Source: Pseudoalteromonas carrageenovora IAM 12662
GTDB taxonomy: Bacteria; Pseudomonadota; Gammaproteobacteria; Enterobacterales; Alteromonadaceae
Direction: 5' to 3'
Assembly (NCBI RefSeq): GCF_900239935.1
Contig: NZ_LT965928.1
Coordinates: 2,621,520-2,685,519 of the forward strand
DNA length: 64,000 nucleotides
Part shown: one piece after another, positions 27,011 to 35,764 of the stretch
How positions within the stretch are numbered: position 1 is the stretch's first letter
Layout of the letters: the number at the start of each line of letters is the position of its first letter
The notes under the pieces: generated by a model
Seen by the model: the letters and a program-made list of their open reading frames with translations, nothing else
Database searches by the model: none
What the model was told of the DNA's origin: nothing
Made by a program: the position numbers and the translations under genes

Positions 27011-27781
27011 TTAACCTTGTTCAATTAAATACTCCAATAGAGCTTTGTATGCATATACACCACGCGAGCGGGGGCAAAATTCTATTGGCACTTTTTGCGC
27101 TAAGCTTGCATCTCTAAACTTAGTATCCACCGGAATGACACCCGGCCATACTTTATTGGTATATGTATTTTGTAATGTTTTATATGCCTCTAACGATGCT
27201 TTAGTACGCTTATCATACATAGTAGGAATTATAGTGTATTGATAATCTTTCGCCTGAGAGGTTTGCATTAATTCCATTGTACGCATCATTCTATCCAGCC
27301 CTTTAAGCGCTAAAAACTCAGTTTGTACCGGAACTAAAATACGCTCACTGGCGGCTAAAGCGTTAACCATCAACACACCTAAAACAGGAGGACAATCTAA
27401 AATGGCATAGTCGTAATGTTCACTGATTTTTGCAAGCGCTTTTTTTAATATTAGTCCCATTCCCGTTTTATTACCCATACTTCTATCAAGCGTGGCTATG
27501 GCCATTGTTGCGGGTAAAATATCTAGGTTTTCGAGAGTTGATGGACATAATGCTTGGAGTATTTCTTCGCTTTGCATATTCGTACCACGTGCAAAAATAT
27601 CGTACACGCTGACTTCTAAGTCTTCAGAGTCTATACCAAAGTAATATGTGAGTGATGCATGAGGATCGGTATCTATAAGCAGCACACGTTTACCCTGCAA
27701 AGCTAAAATACCAGCAAGGCTAACAGCAGTGGTTGTTTTTCCAACCCCTCCCTTTTGATTTGCGACAGTCCAAATCTTCAC
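27011..27781 (-). CDS. parC: ParC, ParA-like ATPase for polar chemotaxis arrays
   Basis: A MinD/ParA-family ATPase of 256 residues with a deviant Walker A (NQKGGVGKTTTAVSL), switch regions LLIDTDPHASLTYYFG and YAILDCPPVLGVLMVNALAA, and the ParA-type ending RSRGVYAYKALLEYL. ParC positions chemotaxis arrays at the flagellated pole in Vibrio and inherits them at division. The start is GTG (GTGAAGATTTGG) with AGGA seven bases upstream; the ATG two bases earlier is out of frame. It lies 12 bases after motD. Confidence 0.88.
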   Translation of the reverse strand: MKIWTVANQKGGVGKTTTAVSLAGILALQGKRVLLIDTDPHASLTYYFGIDSEDLEVSVYDIFARGTNMQSEEILQALCPSTLENLDILPATMAIATLDRSMGNKTGMGLILKKALAKISEHYDYAILDCPPVLGVLMVNALAASERILVPVQTEFLALKGLDRMMRTMELMQTSQAKDYQYTIIPTMYDKRTKASLEAYKTLQNTYTNKVWPGVIPVDTKFRDASLAQKVPIEFCPRSRGVYAYKALLEYLIEQG

Positions 27782-27793
27782 ATTTTATCCTAA

Positions 27794-28753
27794 TTACTGT
27801 TCATTGCGTGTGGTTATGCGAATACCACCATGAGGCAATCGAATTATTTTTATAGTATCGTCGTCCGACGGTAGCTCGACTTCGTGCTCTACCGCTTCAG
27901 GCTCACTTTCTTGCTCACCTTTTTTAACTTCTTTTTTAGGTGGTAGGCCATACTTAGAAAGTGCAATTACAACTTTACGATTTTCAGCTCGCCCTTCGGC
28001 GGTACTGTTATCTGCAAACGGAGAGTATTGACCATATCCCTCTATAGCCATTCTCGCCGAGTTAATACCTAATGCCTCAAGCTCCACTAAAATAGAGGTA
28101 GCTCTAGCAACCGACAGTTCCCAGTTAGAGCGAAAAATTTCATTACGAATAGTTTCATCGTCAGTATAACCGCGCACTCGTACATAGTTATCTACAGGAG
28201 CAATAATATCTTTAACTATTTTAACTACTTGCTTTGCTCTTGAGTGCGCAACTGAGCTTCCACTTGAGAACAACATTCCAGAACTAAGCTCTATAATCAA
28301 CCAATCTTGGTTAAGCTCTAAGCTAGCCTCGCCATCACGAATTTCATCAATTAGTGCTGACTGTAATTTAATTAAAAGGCTATCAAGTGGTTTGCCTAAG
28401 TACTTTTGTTGAATATTACTTGTATCACTTTGCCCATCAAGAAGCTCAGGACCTTGCTCTTGCTTTTGAATACTTTCGCCATAAAGAACTTCCTGCTCTG
28501 GCGTCACTCTATCGGTCAAAATTCCATTGCCGTTAACACCTTCACCTTGCTGCGAAAATTGGCGTGCAGACTTATCAAAAACATGTTCAAGTGAGTCAGA
28601 TAAAACCTGAAAGCTTTCTTCTTTATTAATGGCAATAGCGTATAGCACTACAAAAAAGGCAAACATTATGGTCATGTAATCAGCATACGACACAAGCCAA
28701 CGCTCTGTGTGTTGGTCTTTAGCAGCTGAATGACGAAGGCGCCTACGCAGCAT
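27794..28753 (-). CDS. motD: MotB-type flagellar stator protein (MotD-like)
   Basis: A 319-residue stator protein with a basic start (MLRRRLRHSAAKDQHTERWL), one membrane span carrying the proton-pathway Asp (SYADYMTIMFAFFVVLYAIA), and a long periplasmic part. The OmpA-like peptidoglycan-binding domain, about 150-270, has GYTDDETIRNEIFRSNWELS and GYGQYSPFADNSTAEGRAENR. A short Glu-rich tail follows. Together with the MotA-type gene upstream it corresponds to the MotC/MotD pair of Pseudomonas, found inside the chemotaxis cluster. Confidence 0.87.
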   Translation of the reverse strand: MLRRRLRHSAAKDQHTERWLVSYADYMTIMFAFFVVLYAIAINKEESFQVLSDSLEHVFDKSARQFSQQGEGVNGNGILTDRVTPEQEVLYGESIQKQEQGPELLDGQSDTSNIQQKYLGKPLDSLLIKLQSALIDEIRDGEASLELNQDWLIIELSSGMLFSSGSSVAHSRAKQVVKIVKDIIAPVDNYVRVRGYTDDETIRNEIFRSNWELSVARATSILVELEALGINSARMAIEGYGQYSPFADNSTAEGRAENRKVVIALSKYGLPPKKEVKKGEQESEPEAVEHEVELPSDDDTIKIIRLPHGGIRITTRNEQ

Positions 28754-28755
28754 AG

Positions 28756-29520
28756 TTACACATCCACTAAATTAGGGCGCTCAACACGATAAGCTTCAAG
28801 CTTTAATTCTATATTCATAGGGCTTTCGCCAACGCTTATAGCAATCACACCTTCAGCAAGCATTTCATGGTATAGCATTTTTTGCTCAACTCGCTGTTTA
28901 AGCTTATTTGCCATTGGTAAAAACAGTAAATTAGCGAGTCCAACTCCGTAAATTGTCGCTATAAAAGCAGTTGCAACACCTGCGCCCAACATTTGTGGGT
29001 CAGTAATAAAAGACATTGCCTGAATTAATCCAAGCACAGCTCCTAAAATCCCAATGGTAGGACTGTAACCTCCCATGGCTTCATAAACACGAGCCGCTTC
29101 TAATAAGCGATCACGTTCAAGTAGTAAATCAATTTCGAGTGTGTCGCGCAGCTTTTGCTCTGAACAGCCATCAATCAGTAAGCTTAAACCTTTTGCAGCA
29201 TAAGCATCTGAGTGTGTTAGTGCTTCGTTTTCAAGCGCTAAGTAACCTTCTTGTCGAGCTTTATGGGACCAGCGCTTAACTTGCTCTATCGCTTCGTCAA
29301 TATCATAGTGAGGAGCAACAAAAACCCAGCTACTCATATTCAGCATTTTTTTAAATGTACTGGCAGAGGTTTGTAGCATAACCGCACCAATCGTGCCGCC
29401 TAAAACAATAATTAATGCAGGCCCATTAAAAAGAGCTGAAACAACGCCACCCTCTAAAGAATAACCAATAGCTATTGCACCAAGCGCGACGACTAACCCA
29501 AGTATTGAGAGCTTATCCAC
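28756..29520 (-). CDS. motC: MotA-type flagellar stator protein (MotC-like)
   Basis: A 254-residue MotA/ExbB-type membrane protein with four spans: residues about 3-22 and 30-48, then 150-170 and 180-200. The [20 protein letters not shown] sequence is the proton-channel helix and a cytoplasmic loop lies between. The start is set at GTG 29520 (GTGGATAAGCTC), with AGAGAG well spaced upstream, in agreement with the MDVLS-type start of Pseudomonas MotC. An in-frame TTG at 29526 is less likely. The end of cheB is close to this start, a coupled arrangement. Confidence 0.88.
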   Translation of the reverse strand: MDKLSILGLVVALGAIAIGYSLEGGVVSALFNGPALIIVLGGTIGAVMLQTSASTFKKMLNMSSWVFVAPHYDIDEAIEQVKRWSHKARQEGYLALENEALTHSDAYAAKGLSLLIDGCSEQKLRDTLEIDLLLERDRLLEAARVYEAMGGYSPTIGILGAVLGLIQAMSFITDPQMLGAGVATAFIATIYGVGLANLLFLPMANKLKQRVEQKMLYHEMLAEGVIAISVGESPMNIELKLEAYRVERPNLVDV

Positions 29521-30661
29521 ACCCAATCTCTCTTTTAATTCTCATAGCAACATCATCAAGTGCTAAATTTTCACTTGCAAGTCCTGCGTTTGCGATCGCT
29601 TGTGGCATACCATACACTACGCAACTTTTTTCATCTTGAGCCCAAATTGTGGCACCAGTTTGCTTCAACATCCGCGCACCATCACGCCCATCAGCGCCCA
29701 TCCCTGTTAAAACAATTGCCAGCACATCACCTTGATAAGCCTTTGCTGCACTAGCAAAAGTAACATCTACACTAGGTTTGTAACTTATGCGTTCGCTATT
29801 ATCTTCAAATACACGCAGTGTTCTATTTGAGCCGCGCCCTTCAACCATCATTTGTTGACCACCTGGCGCTAAGTAAGCCGTTCCAGGTTGTAAACGATCC
29901 CCTTGCTGAGCTTCTTTTACTTTAATTTGGCACAATCCATTTAGACGTGCAGCAAATGCTGGCGTGAACGCAGCAGGCATGTGTTGAATAAGTAAAATTG
30001 GGTGAGGAAAATTTGCAGGTAACTGAGTTAAAATAGTTTGTAGTGCAACAGGTCCCCCTGTTGATGTACCTATTGCGACAAGTTGGTAGTGTTTACCACT
30101 TGCTCGTATTGACGCATTATTTGAGTGAGCTTTTGCAGGCTCAGCACGTTGAAAGCTTCTATCAGGCTGCTTTACAGTGCTAGCCCCTGAAAAACTAGAG
30201 CGTACAGACGTTGCTCTTTCTACTGGTTTACTTGTAGTGATTGGCTTAAACGCTCTTGGCGCCCGCCTTCTTCCTATTTCTTTTACTTTTGTTTGTAGTA
30301 ACTTAATAGCATCTTCGTTATTACGCGCAATATCTTCGAATTTTTTTGGTAAAAAATCCATTGCTCCAGCATCTAGTGCATCTAGTGTTGCTGTTGCACC
30401 ATCACGTGTTAGCGACGAAAACATTAATATCGGCGTTGGATTACTCGCCATTATTTCTTTCACAGCACTAATGCCATCAAGCACGGGCATTTCTACATCC
30501 ATAGTGATCATGTCAGGGCGTAGCTGCGCTGTTTTTTCTACAGCTTCTCTGCCATTTACAGCAAAACCTATAACGTGTATGTCGCTATCTTGTTCAAGTA
30601 TTTCGCTTACTCTACGGCGAAAAAAGCTTGAATCATCAACAACTAAAACTTTAACGGCCAT
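29513..30661 (-). CDS. cheB: Chemotaxis methylesterase/glutamine deamidase CheB
   Basis: A 382-residue response regulator enzyme that demethylates receptors. The receiver domain has DD at 9-10, Asp55 in [12 protein letters not shown] and Lys in FLPKKFED. A 50-residue Ser/Arg-rich linker follows. The catalytic domain has the Ser of [12 protein letters not shown], the His of [11 protein letters not shown] and the Asp of [12 protein letters not shown]. It is 58 bases after cheA. The matching methyltransferase CheR is not in the window. Confidence 0.96.
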   Translation of the reverse strand: MAVKVLVVDDSSFFRRRVSEILEQDSDIHVIGFAVNGREAVEKTAQLRPDMITMDVEMPVLDGISAVKEIMASNPTPILMFSSLTRDGATATLDALDAGAMDFLPKKFEDIARNNEDAIKLLQTKVKEIGRRRAPRAFKPITTSKPVERATSVRSSFSGASTVKQPDRSFQRAEPAKAHSNNASIRASGKHYQLVAIGTSTGGPVALQTILTQLPANFPHPILLIQHMPAAFTPAFAARLNGLCQIKVKEAQQGDRLQPGTAYLAPGGQQMMVEGRGSNRTLRVFEDNSERISYKPSVDVTFASAAKAYQGDVLAIVLTGMGADGRDGARMLKQTGATIWAQDEKSCVVYGMPQAIANAGLASENLALDDVAMRIKREIGCG

Positions 30662-30719
30662 TTAGCTCTCTTATTAAGTTTATGCGCAGGTAAGTATTCA
30701 CTACATACCTGCATTATTA

Positions 30720-32942
30720 TTAGCCTGCGTAATGTTTTAACATGCTTGGAACATCAAGAATAAGTGCAATACCACCATCAGAGGTAATTGTAGCGCCTGC
30801 CATGCCTGGCGTGCCTTGAAGCAATGCATCAAGCGGCTTAATTACCACTTCCTCTTGGCCTATTAATGAATCGACAACAAAACCAACTTGCTGCGTTCCA
30901 ATTTGAACAATAACAACATGTCCTTGGGCTTTTCGCTGAGAGCGGTCTGCACCTTTAACTAGCCAATGCTCTAGATAAAATAACGGAATCGCTTTTTTAC
31001 GCACAATAATTGTTAATTGACCATCAACAACATTTGTCTTAGTTAAATCTAAATGGAATATCTCACTTACCCCAGCCAGTGGTAAGGCAAATGTTTGTGC
31101 CCCAACAATAACCATTAGAGTAGGTAAAATAGCTAAAGTTAGAGGAACTTTTATTTCTAAAATAGTGCCTACACCTAGCTCAGACTGTATGCTAACCGAA
31201 CCATTCAATTGAGTGATTTTAGTTTTTACTACGTCCATCCCTACACCACGGCCAGAAATATCTGAAATTTCTTCTTTGGTAGAAAAACCTGGAGCAAAAA
31301 TTAGGTTATAAGCTTCAGTGTCAGAAAGTCGACTAGCTTGGTCATGATCGAGAACGCCTTTACTAATCGCTATTTTTTTGAGTTTCTCAGCGTCCATACC
31401 TGCACCATCATCTTTAATGGTTAACAAAATATGATCGCCTTCTTGCGATGCAGATAACGTTACATTACCTGTTCGTGGTTTGCCTGCGGCTTCACGGGCG
31501 GCTGGCATTTCAATTCCATGATCGACTGAATTACGAACTAAATGCACAAGAGGATCGGCAAGCGCTTCAACTAAGTTTTTATCTAAATCAGTTTCTTCAC
31601 CAACAAGTTGTAGATTTATATCTTTATTCAAACTACGCGCTAAATCACGAACAACACGAGGGAAACGGCCAAAAACCTTTTTGATTGGCTGCATTCGTGT
31701 TTGCATAACCGCACCTTGAATATCAGCAGTTACTACATCAAGATTAGATATTGCTTTGCCCATGGCCTCGCTATCAGAGTTAGTGGCAAGACTCACTAAG
31801 CGATTTCGAACAAGTACTAGCTCACCCACCATATTCATAATTTGATCAAGACGCTTAGTATCTACACGTACTGTAGTTTCAGCTGGGGGTGGTGCTGCCT
31901 TTTTAGGTGCAGGAGGTGCTTTTGCTGCAGGCTTTTCAGGTGCTTTTTCAACTGGTTTTGATACAAAGGCTTTAGCTGGTTCCGCTTTTTTTACCGGCTC
32001 AGGCTGTTTTGCAGCTGGCGGTGAAACAGGCTCAGGTTGTTTTGCAGCTGGTGCGCTTTCTGTCGATTTAGGAGCAGTCCCTTTGCCATGAAGCTCATCA
32101 AGAAGCGCTTCAAACTCATCATCACTAATTTCATCATCTGACGATGAACTCACATCGCTTGGTGTTGCTTTAGCATGTTCAACAGGAGCTTGTGCAGTGT
32201 TACTTTTTTCTGGTTCTGAGTTTGCTACAGCACCAAAACTACCAACACCATGTAATTCATCTAATAAACTATCGAATTCATCATCTGTTATATCGCCGCT
32301 AAAATCAGCACCGCTTGCTGTTGCTTCTTCAGCAATAGGACCTTGTCCTTTACCATGAAGTTCATCAAGCAGGTTTTCAAATTCGTCTTCGGTAATTTCA
32401 TCTATTTGTGCATCAGCTGCGCTAGGTGCACCACTAAACAATTCATCAAAAGCAAATGGGTCTTCTTCGTCTATATCATTCGCTTCTACAGACTCAGCTT
32501 GAGGTTGCTCTGGTTCATTTTGGGATGCTGCACCGGCTAGTTCAGCCTCTGTCGGCGGTAAACCAAGTATATGGAGAGTTTCGAGTAACTGAGGGTCTGC
32601 AGGTTCAGGTTTGTCTCTATTTTGAATAGTCGCAAACATTTCGTTAATGGTGTCGAGGGCTTGTAATATAACATCCATCAACTCAGAGTTGACAGTTCGC
32701 ACTCCTTGACGCAGTAAATCGAATACGTTTTCTGCACCATGACACGCATCAACAAGCTCCGTCATTGCTAAAAAGCCGGCACCACCTTTTACGGTATGAA
32801 AACCTCTAAATATAGCATTTAGTAGTTCGGTATCTTCTGGGTTATTTTCCAGCTCAACTAACTGTTCAGATAAAAGCTCTAGGATTTCTCCAGCTTCTAC
32901 AAGAAAGTCTTGTAAAATATCTTCATCGACTTCAAAGCTCAT
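30720..32942 (-). CDS. cheA: Chemotaxis histidine kinase CheA
   Basis: A 740-residue kinase that phosphorylates CheY and CheB. It starts with an HPt (P1) domain whose phosphorylated His49 is in GFHTVKGGAGF. A classical P2 domain is not seen. Instead, residues about 140-356 form an acidic then Pro/Ala-rich linker with three copies of the motif (D/E)I(T/S)xDEFxxLLDELHG at 182-199, 217-234 and 271-288. From 357 come P3 dimerisation (TTVRVDTKRLDQIMNMVGEL), the P4 kinase core (LVRNSVDHGIE, DDGAGMDAEK, ISGRGVGMDVVK) and the CheW-like P5 domain. In Vibrio the comparable linker (LID) binds ParP. It lies 15 bases after cheZ. Confidence 0.96.
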   Translation of the reverse strand: MSFEVDEDILQDFLVEAGEILELLSEQLVELENNPEDTELLNAIFRGFHTVKGGAGFLAMTELVDACHGAENVFDLLRQGVRTVNSELMDVILQALDTINEMFATIQNRDKPEPADPQLLETLHILGLPPTEAELAGAASQNEPEQPQAESVEANDIDEEDPFAFDELFSGAPSAADAQIDEITEDEFENLLDELHGKGQGPIAEEATASGADFSGDITDDEFDSLLDELHGVGSFGAVANSEPEKSNTAQAPVEHAKATPSDVSSSSDDEISDDEFEALLDELHGKGTAPKSTESAPAAKQPEPVSPPAAKQPEPVKKAEPAKAFVSKPVEKAPEKPAAKAPPAPKKAAPPPAETTVRVDTKRLDQIMNMVGELVLVRNRLVSLATNSDSEAMGKAISNLDVVTADIQGAVMQTRMQPIKKVFGRFPRVVRDLARSLNKDINLQLVGEETDLDKNLVEALADPLVHLVRNSVDHGIEMPAAREAAGKPRTGNVTLSASQEGDHILLTIKDDGAGMDAEKLKKIAISKGVLDHDQASRLSDTEAYNLIFAPGFSTKEEISDISGRGVGMDVVKTKITQLNGSVSIQSELGVGTILEIKVPLTLAILPTLMVIVGAQTFALPLAGVSEIFHLDLTKTNVVDGQLTIIVRKKAIPLFYLEHWLVKGADRSQRKAQGHVVIVQIGTQQVGFVVDSLIGQEEVVIKPLDALLQGTPGMAGATITSDGGIALILDVPSMLKHYAG

Positions 32943-32957
32943 GCAGTTACTCTCCTC

Positions 32958-33725
32958 TTAGAAGCCCAAACTTGATAAAAGATCATCGACTTCATCTTGA
33001 TCAGATACAACATCATTACGTGAATCTTTATCAATAATAGGGCCTTCAGGACCTGCTAAAGTTTGTGTGGCAACTGGTTCTTCTGTTTTTTGTTGTTCTA
33101 TTATTTCAGCTGTGCTGTCATCTTGTGCAGCAAAGGCTGTTAAAAGATGGAGTAAGCTCTCTTCAACTTCTCTTACAAGTTCTATAACACGACGAATGAC
33201 CTGTCCGGTTAGATCCTGATAGTCTTGAGCCATTAACACGTTGGTCATTAAGCTCTGTAACTCATCAGTTTTATGATGAGAATTGTTCATAAACTTATCG
33301 ATGCTATGACACAGCGTCTTAAACTCACCTAACTCAATTTCGCGACTCATTAAGCGATCCCAAGTCGGTTTAATATGAGATATTTCATCTGCTAATTGCT
33401 GAGCAATAGGCAAACTTGCTTCAACGGCATCCATTGTTTTATTAGCTGCATTTTCAGTCATTTCCATAACATAATTAAGCCGCTTTTTAGCATCAGGAAT
33501 AGCGTCGGTAGTTAAGTCAGTTAAACGTGTATCAAGTTCAAAGCTTTTAAGCGCTTCGTGCAATTGACGGGTTAACTTTCCAACTTCAGCAAATAATTCA
33601 GATTGCTCTTGTGAAGCGGTTTCTAAAATTAACTGATTGGCTTTCTCTTGCTCACCGTTTTCTAAAAAAACGACGAGTTGTCGAGCTTGTTCTAAAGTTA
33701 TTTGAGGCGCAGCAGGTGCTGACAT
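32958..33725 (-). CDS. cheZ: CheY-P phosphatase CheZ
   Basis: A 255-residue helical protein that dephosphorylates CheY-P. The start is set at the ATG at 33725 (MSAPAAPQ), with GGGGGAGAGG four bases before it; the earlier in-frame ATG codons at 33743 and 33740 lie in and before that site. The active-site helix with Gln is AQDYQDLTGQVIRRVIELV, matching DFQDLTGQ of the family. The C-terminal end (DEVDDLLSSLGF) is the CheY-binding peptide. Confidence 0.95.
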   Translation of the reverse strand: MSAPAAPQITLEQARQLVVFLENGEQEKANQLILETASQEQSELFAEVGKLTRQLHEALKSFELDTRLTDLTTDAIPDAKKRLNYVMEMTENAANKTMDAVEASLPIAQQLADEISHIKPTWDRLMSREIELGEFKTLCHSIDKFMNNSHHKTDELQSLMTNVLMAQDYQDLTGQVIRRVIELVREVEESLLHLLTAFAAQDDSTAEIIEQQKTEEPVATQTLAGPEGPIIDKDSRNDVVSDQDEVDDLLSSLGF

Positions 33726-33742
33726 AAGCCTCTCCCCCATCA

Positions 33743-34126
33743 TTAACCTAAACGTTCAAATACTTTTTCTAATTTAGTTTTTAATGTTCCAGCCGTAAAA
33801 GGCTTCACAATATAACCATTAACGCCAGCTTGAGCTGCTGCAATTATTTGTTCTTTTTTCGCTTCAGCTGTCACCATTAGTACAGGGATATGTTTTAATT
33901 TATCATCTGCACGAATCGCTCTTAAAAGGTCAATACCTTGCATTCCCGGCATGTTCCAATCTGTAACCACAAAGTCAAATACTTGATTTTGTAACATAGG
34001 CAAAGCTGTAGAACCGTCATCAGCTTCTTGAACGTTAGTGAAGCCTAAGTCACGTAACAGATTTTTAATAATACGTCTCATCGTTGAAAAATCATCAACA
34101 ACAAGAATTTTCATGTTTTTATCCAA
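33743..34126 (-). CDS. cheY: Chemotaxis response regulator CheY
   Basis: A 127-residue single receiver domain that binds FliM and switches flagellar rotation. DD at 11-12, Asp56 in [13 protein letters not shown], Thr in [10 protein letters not shown] and Lys in [10 protein letters not shown] are intact. The start is most likely TTG (TTG GAT AAA AAC ATG), because GGAGG is six bases before it and too far (17 bases) from the ATG four codons on. Vibrio CheY begins with a comparable MxKNMKI. It lies 40 bases after fliA. Confidence 0.95.
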   Translation of the reverse strand: MDKNMKILVVDDFSTMRRIIKNLLRDLGFTNVQEADDGSTALPMLQNQVFDFVVTDWNMPGMQGIDLLRAIRADDKLKHIPVLMVTAEAKKEQIIAAAQAGVNGYIVKPFTAGTLKTKLEKVFERLG

Positions 34127-34166
34127 AACATCCTCCAGTGAGGTTTTAACCTTAGTTTACTTACTA

Positions 34167-34901
34167 CTAATTTATCCAGTCATTGATTTTAGCTTTAAGC
34201 TTAATCATCGCCTGACCATGTATTTGACTTACACGCGATTCACTTACATCGAGTATATGTCCTATTTCTTTTAAATTCATTTCATCGTTATAGTACAAAG
34301 AAAGTACCATTGCATCACGCTCTGGTAATGATTTAATTGCACTAAGCAAAGACTCATTAAACCGTTCATTTTTAACATTATTAAAAGGTTTGTCTAGTGA
34401 TAAATCTTGCCCTACAGGAGTGATAACATCTTCATCAACTCCAAGATCCTCAATACCTAATACTTTACTTGCGTTAACATCATTTAAAATATGATGGTAC
34501 TCATTTAACGAAATTTCAAGTTTTTCAGCAACTTCTGTATCTGATGGTTCACGATTTAAGCTACTTTCAAGCTCTGTGATGGCCTCAGCTACTTGCCTAC
34601 TTTTACGGTGTACTGAGCGAGGGGCCCAATCACCCCGGCGCATTTCATCGAGCATAGCTCCACGAATTCTTATACCTGCGAAGGTTTCAAAACTTGCGCC
34701 TTTGGTTGCATCAAAGTTTTTTGAAGCTTCAATTAAACCTATCATTCCTGATTGAATTAAATCATCAAGTTGAACACTTGGCGGTAATCGAGCAATTAGA
34801 TGGCATGCCACTTTTTTTACAAGCGATGCATGCTTTTCAACAATCACATTTAAGTTTTGTGTTGTTTGATATCCCATAGCTCTATTCACCAATGTTGTCA
34901 T
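34167..34901 (-). CDS. fliA: Flagellar sigma factor FliA (sigma-28)
   Basis: A 244-residue sigma factor of the sigma-28 group. Region 2 shows IEKHASLVKKVACHLIARLP-like sequence (VEKHASLVKKVACHLI), DDLIQSGMIGLIEA, FETFAGIRIRGAMLDEMR and RGDWAPRSVHRKSR. Region 4 has LPERDAMVLSLYYNDEMNLKEI and SESRVSQIHGQAMIKLK. It directs transcription of late flagellar genes; matching GCCGATAA-type promoters are seen before fliS and a flagellin gene here. It starts two bases after flhG. Confidence 0.97.
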   Translation of the reverse strand: MTTLVNRAMGYQTTQNLNVIVEKHASLVKKVACHLIARLPPSVQLDDLIQSGMIGLIEASKNFDATKGASFETFAGIRIRGAMLDEMRRGDWAPRSVHRKSRQVAEAITELESSLNREPSDTEVAEKLEISLNEYHHILNDVNASKVLGIEDLGVDEDVITPVGQDLSLDKPFNNVKNERFNESLLSAIKSLPERDAMVLSLYYNDEMNLKEIGHILDVSESRVSQIHGQAMIKLKAKINDWIN

Positions 34902-34903
34902 AA

Positions 34904-35764
34904 TTAGCCGTTTACTAGTTTTTCAATGAAAAACTCTAAATGCCCAGATGGTTGGTTTGGTATTGGCCATTTAACTGCTTTTGTTGCCAGCGTTTTAAAT
35001 GCAAGGGCTGCTGGCGAATTCGGAAAGAGTTCTACAATTACTTTTTGGCGACGCGTTGATTTACGCATATTTTCATCATATGGAACGGTGGCAACAAGCT
35101 CCATTGAAATATCTAAAAACCGATCCGTTACTTTAGATAGCTTTGCAAATAACTCTTGGCCTTCTCGCATACTGCGGACCATATTTGCAACAATTTTAAA
35201 TTTATAAACACCATGCTCACGGCTTAATACTTTAATTAACGCATATGCATCAGTTATTGATGTTGGCTCATCACAAACAACAACCATGACATCTTGTGCA
35301 GCTCGAGAAAAACTTAGCACCATGTCAGAAATACCGGCGGCAGTATCTACAATTAAAATATCAAATTCAGTGTTGAGTTCACTAAAAGCACGAATTAAAC
35401 CAGCGTGCTCTGAAGGCGATAGTTCGACCATACTCTGCGAACCCGACGTAGCAGGTACAATTTTTATTCCTGCAGGGCCTTCAACTAAAATTTCATCCAG
35501 CTCGCATTCGCCAGATAAAACATGTGACAAGTTGCGCTCTACGCGCAAACCAAGCATCACATCACAATTTGCTAAGCCTAAGTCGGCATCAAGCACTAAT
35601 ACTCGATTACCTTGCTGCCCTAATGCAATAGCAGTATTTAGAGAAACGTTTGTTTTCCCTACTCCACCTTTACCACCAGTAACAGCGATAACTTTTACGC
35701 CGTTGTTATTGTTTTGACTCATTTTGCGCAGGCCGCTTGCTTGATCTAATACTGTGTTAATCAT
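34904..35764 (-). CDS. flhG: FlhG (FleN), MinD-like regulator of flagellar number
   Basis: A 286-residue MinD/ParA-family ATPase limiting flagellar number at the pole. It starts with the DQAxGLR element (DQASGLRKM) that stimulates FlhF GTPase. The deviant Walker A is TGGKGGVGKTNVSLNTAIAL. Further motifs are LVLDADLGLANCDVMLG and ILIVDTAAGISDMVL. A C-terminal amphipathic helix (LEFFIEKLVNG) may bind the membrane. Its ATG lies inside the end of flhF (8-bp overlap). Confidence 0.96.
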   Translation of the reverse strand: MINTVLDQASGLRKMSQNNNNGVKVIAVTGGKGGVGKTNVSLNTAIALGQQGNRVLVLDADLGLANCDVMLGLRVERNLSHVLSGECELDEILVEGPAGIKIVPATSGSQSMVELSPSEHAGLIRAFSELNTEFDILIVDTAAGISDMVLSFSRAAQDVMVVVCDEPTSITDAYALIKVLSREHGVYKFKIVANMVRSMREGQELFAKLSKVTDRFLDISMELVATVPYDENMRKSTRRQKVIVELFPNSPAALAFKTLATKAVKWPIPNQPSGHLEFFIEKLVNG

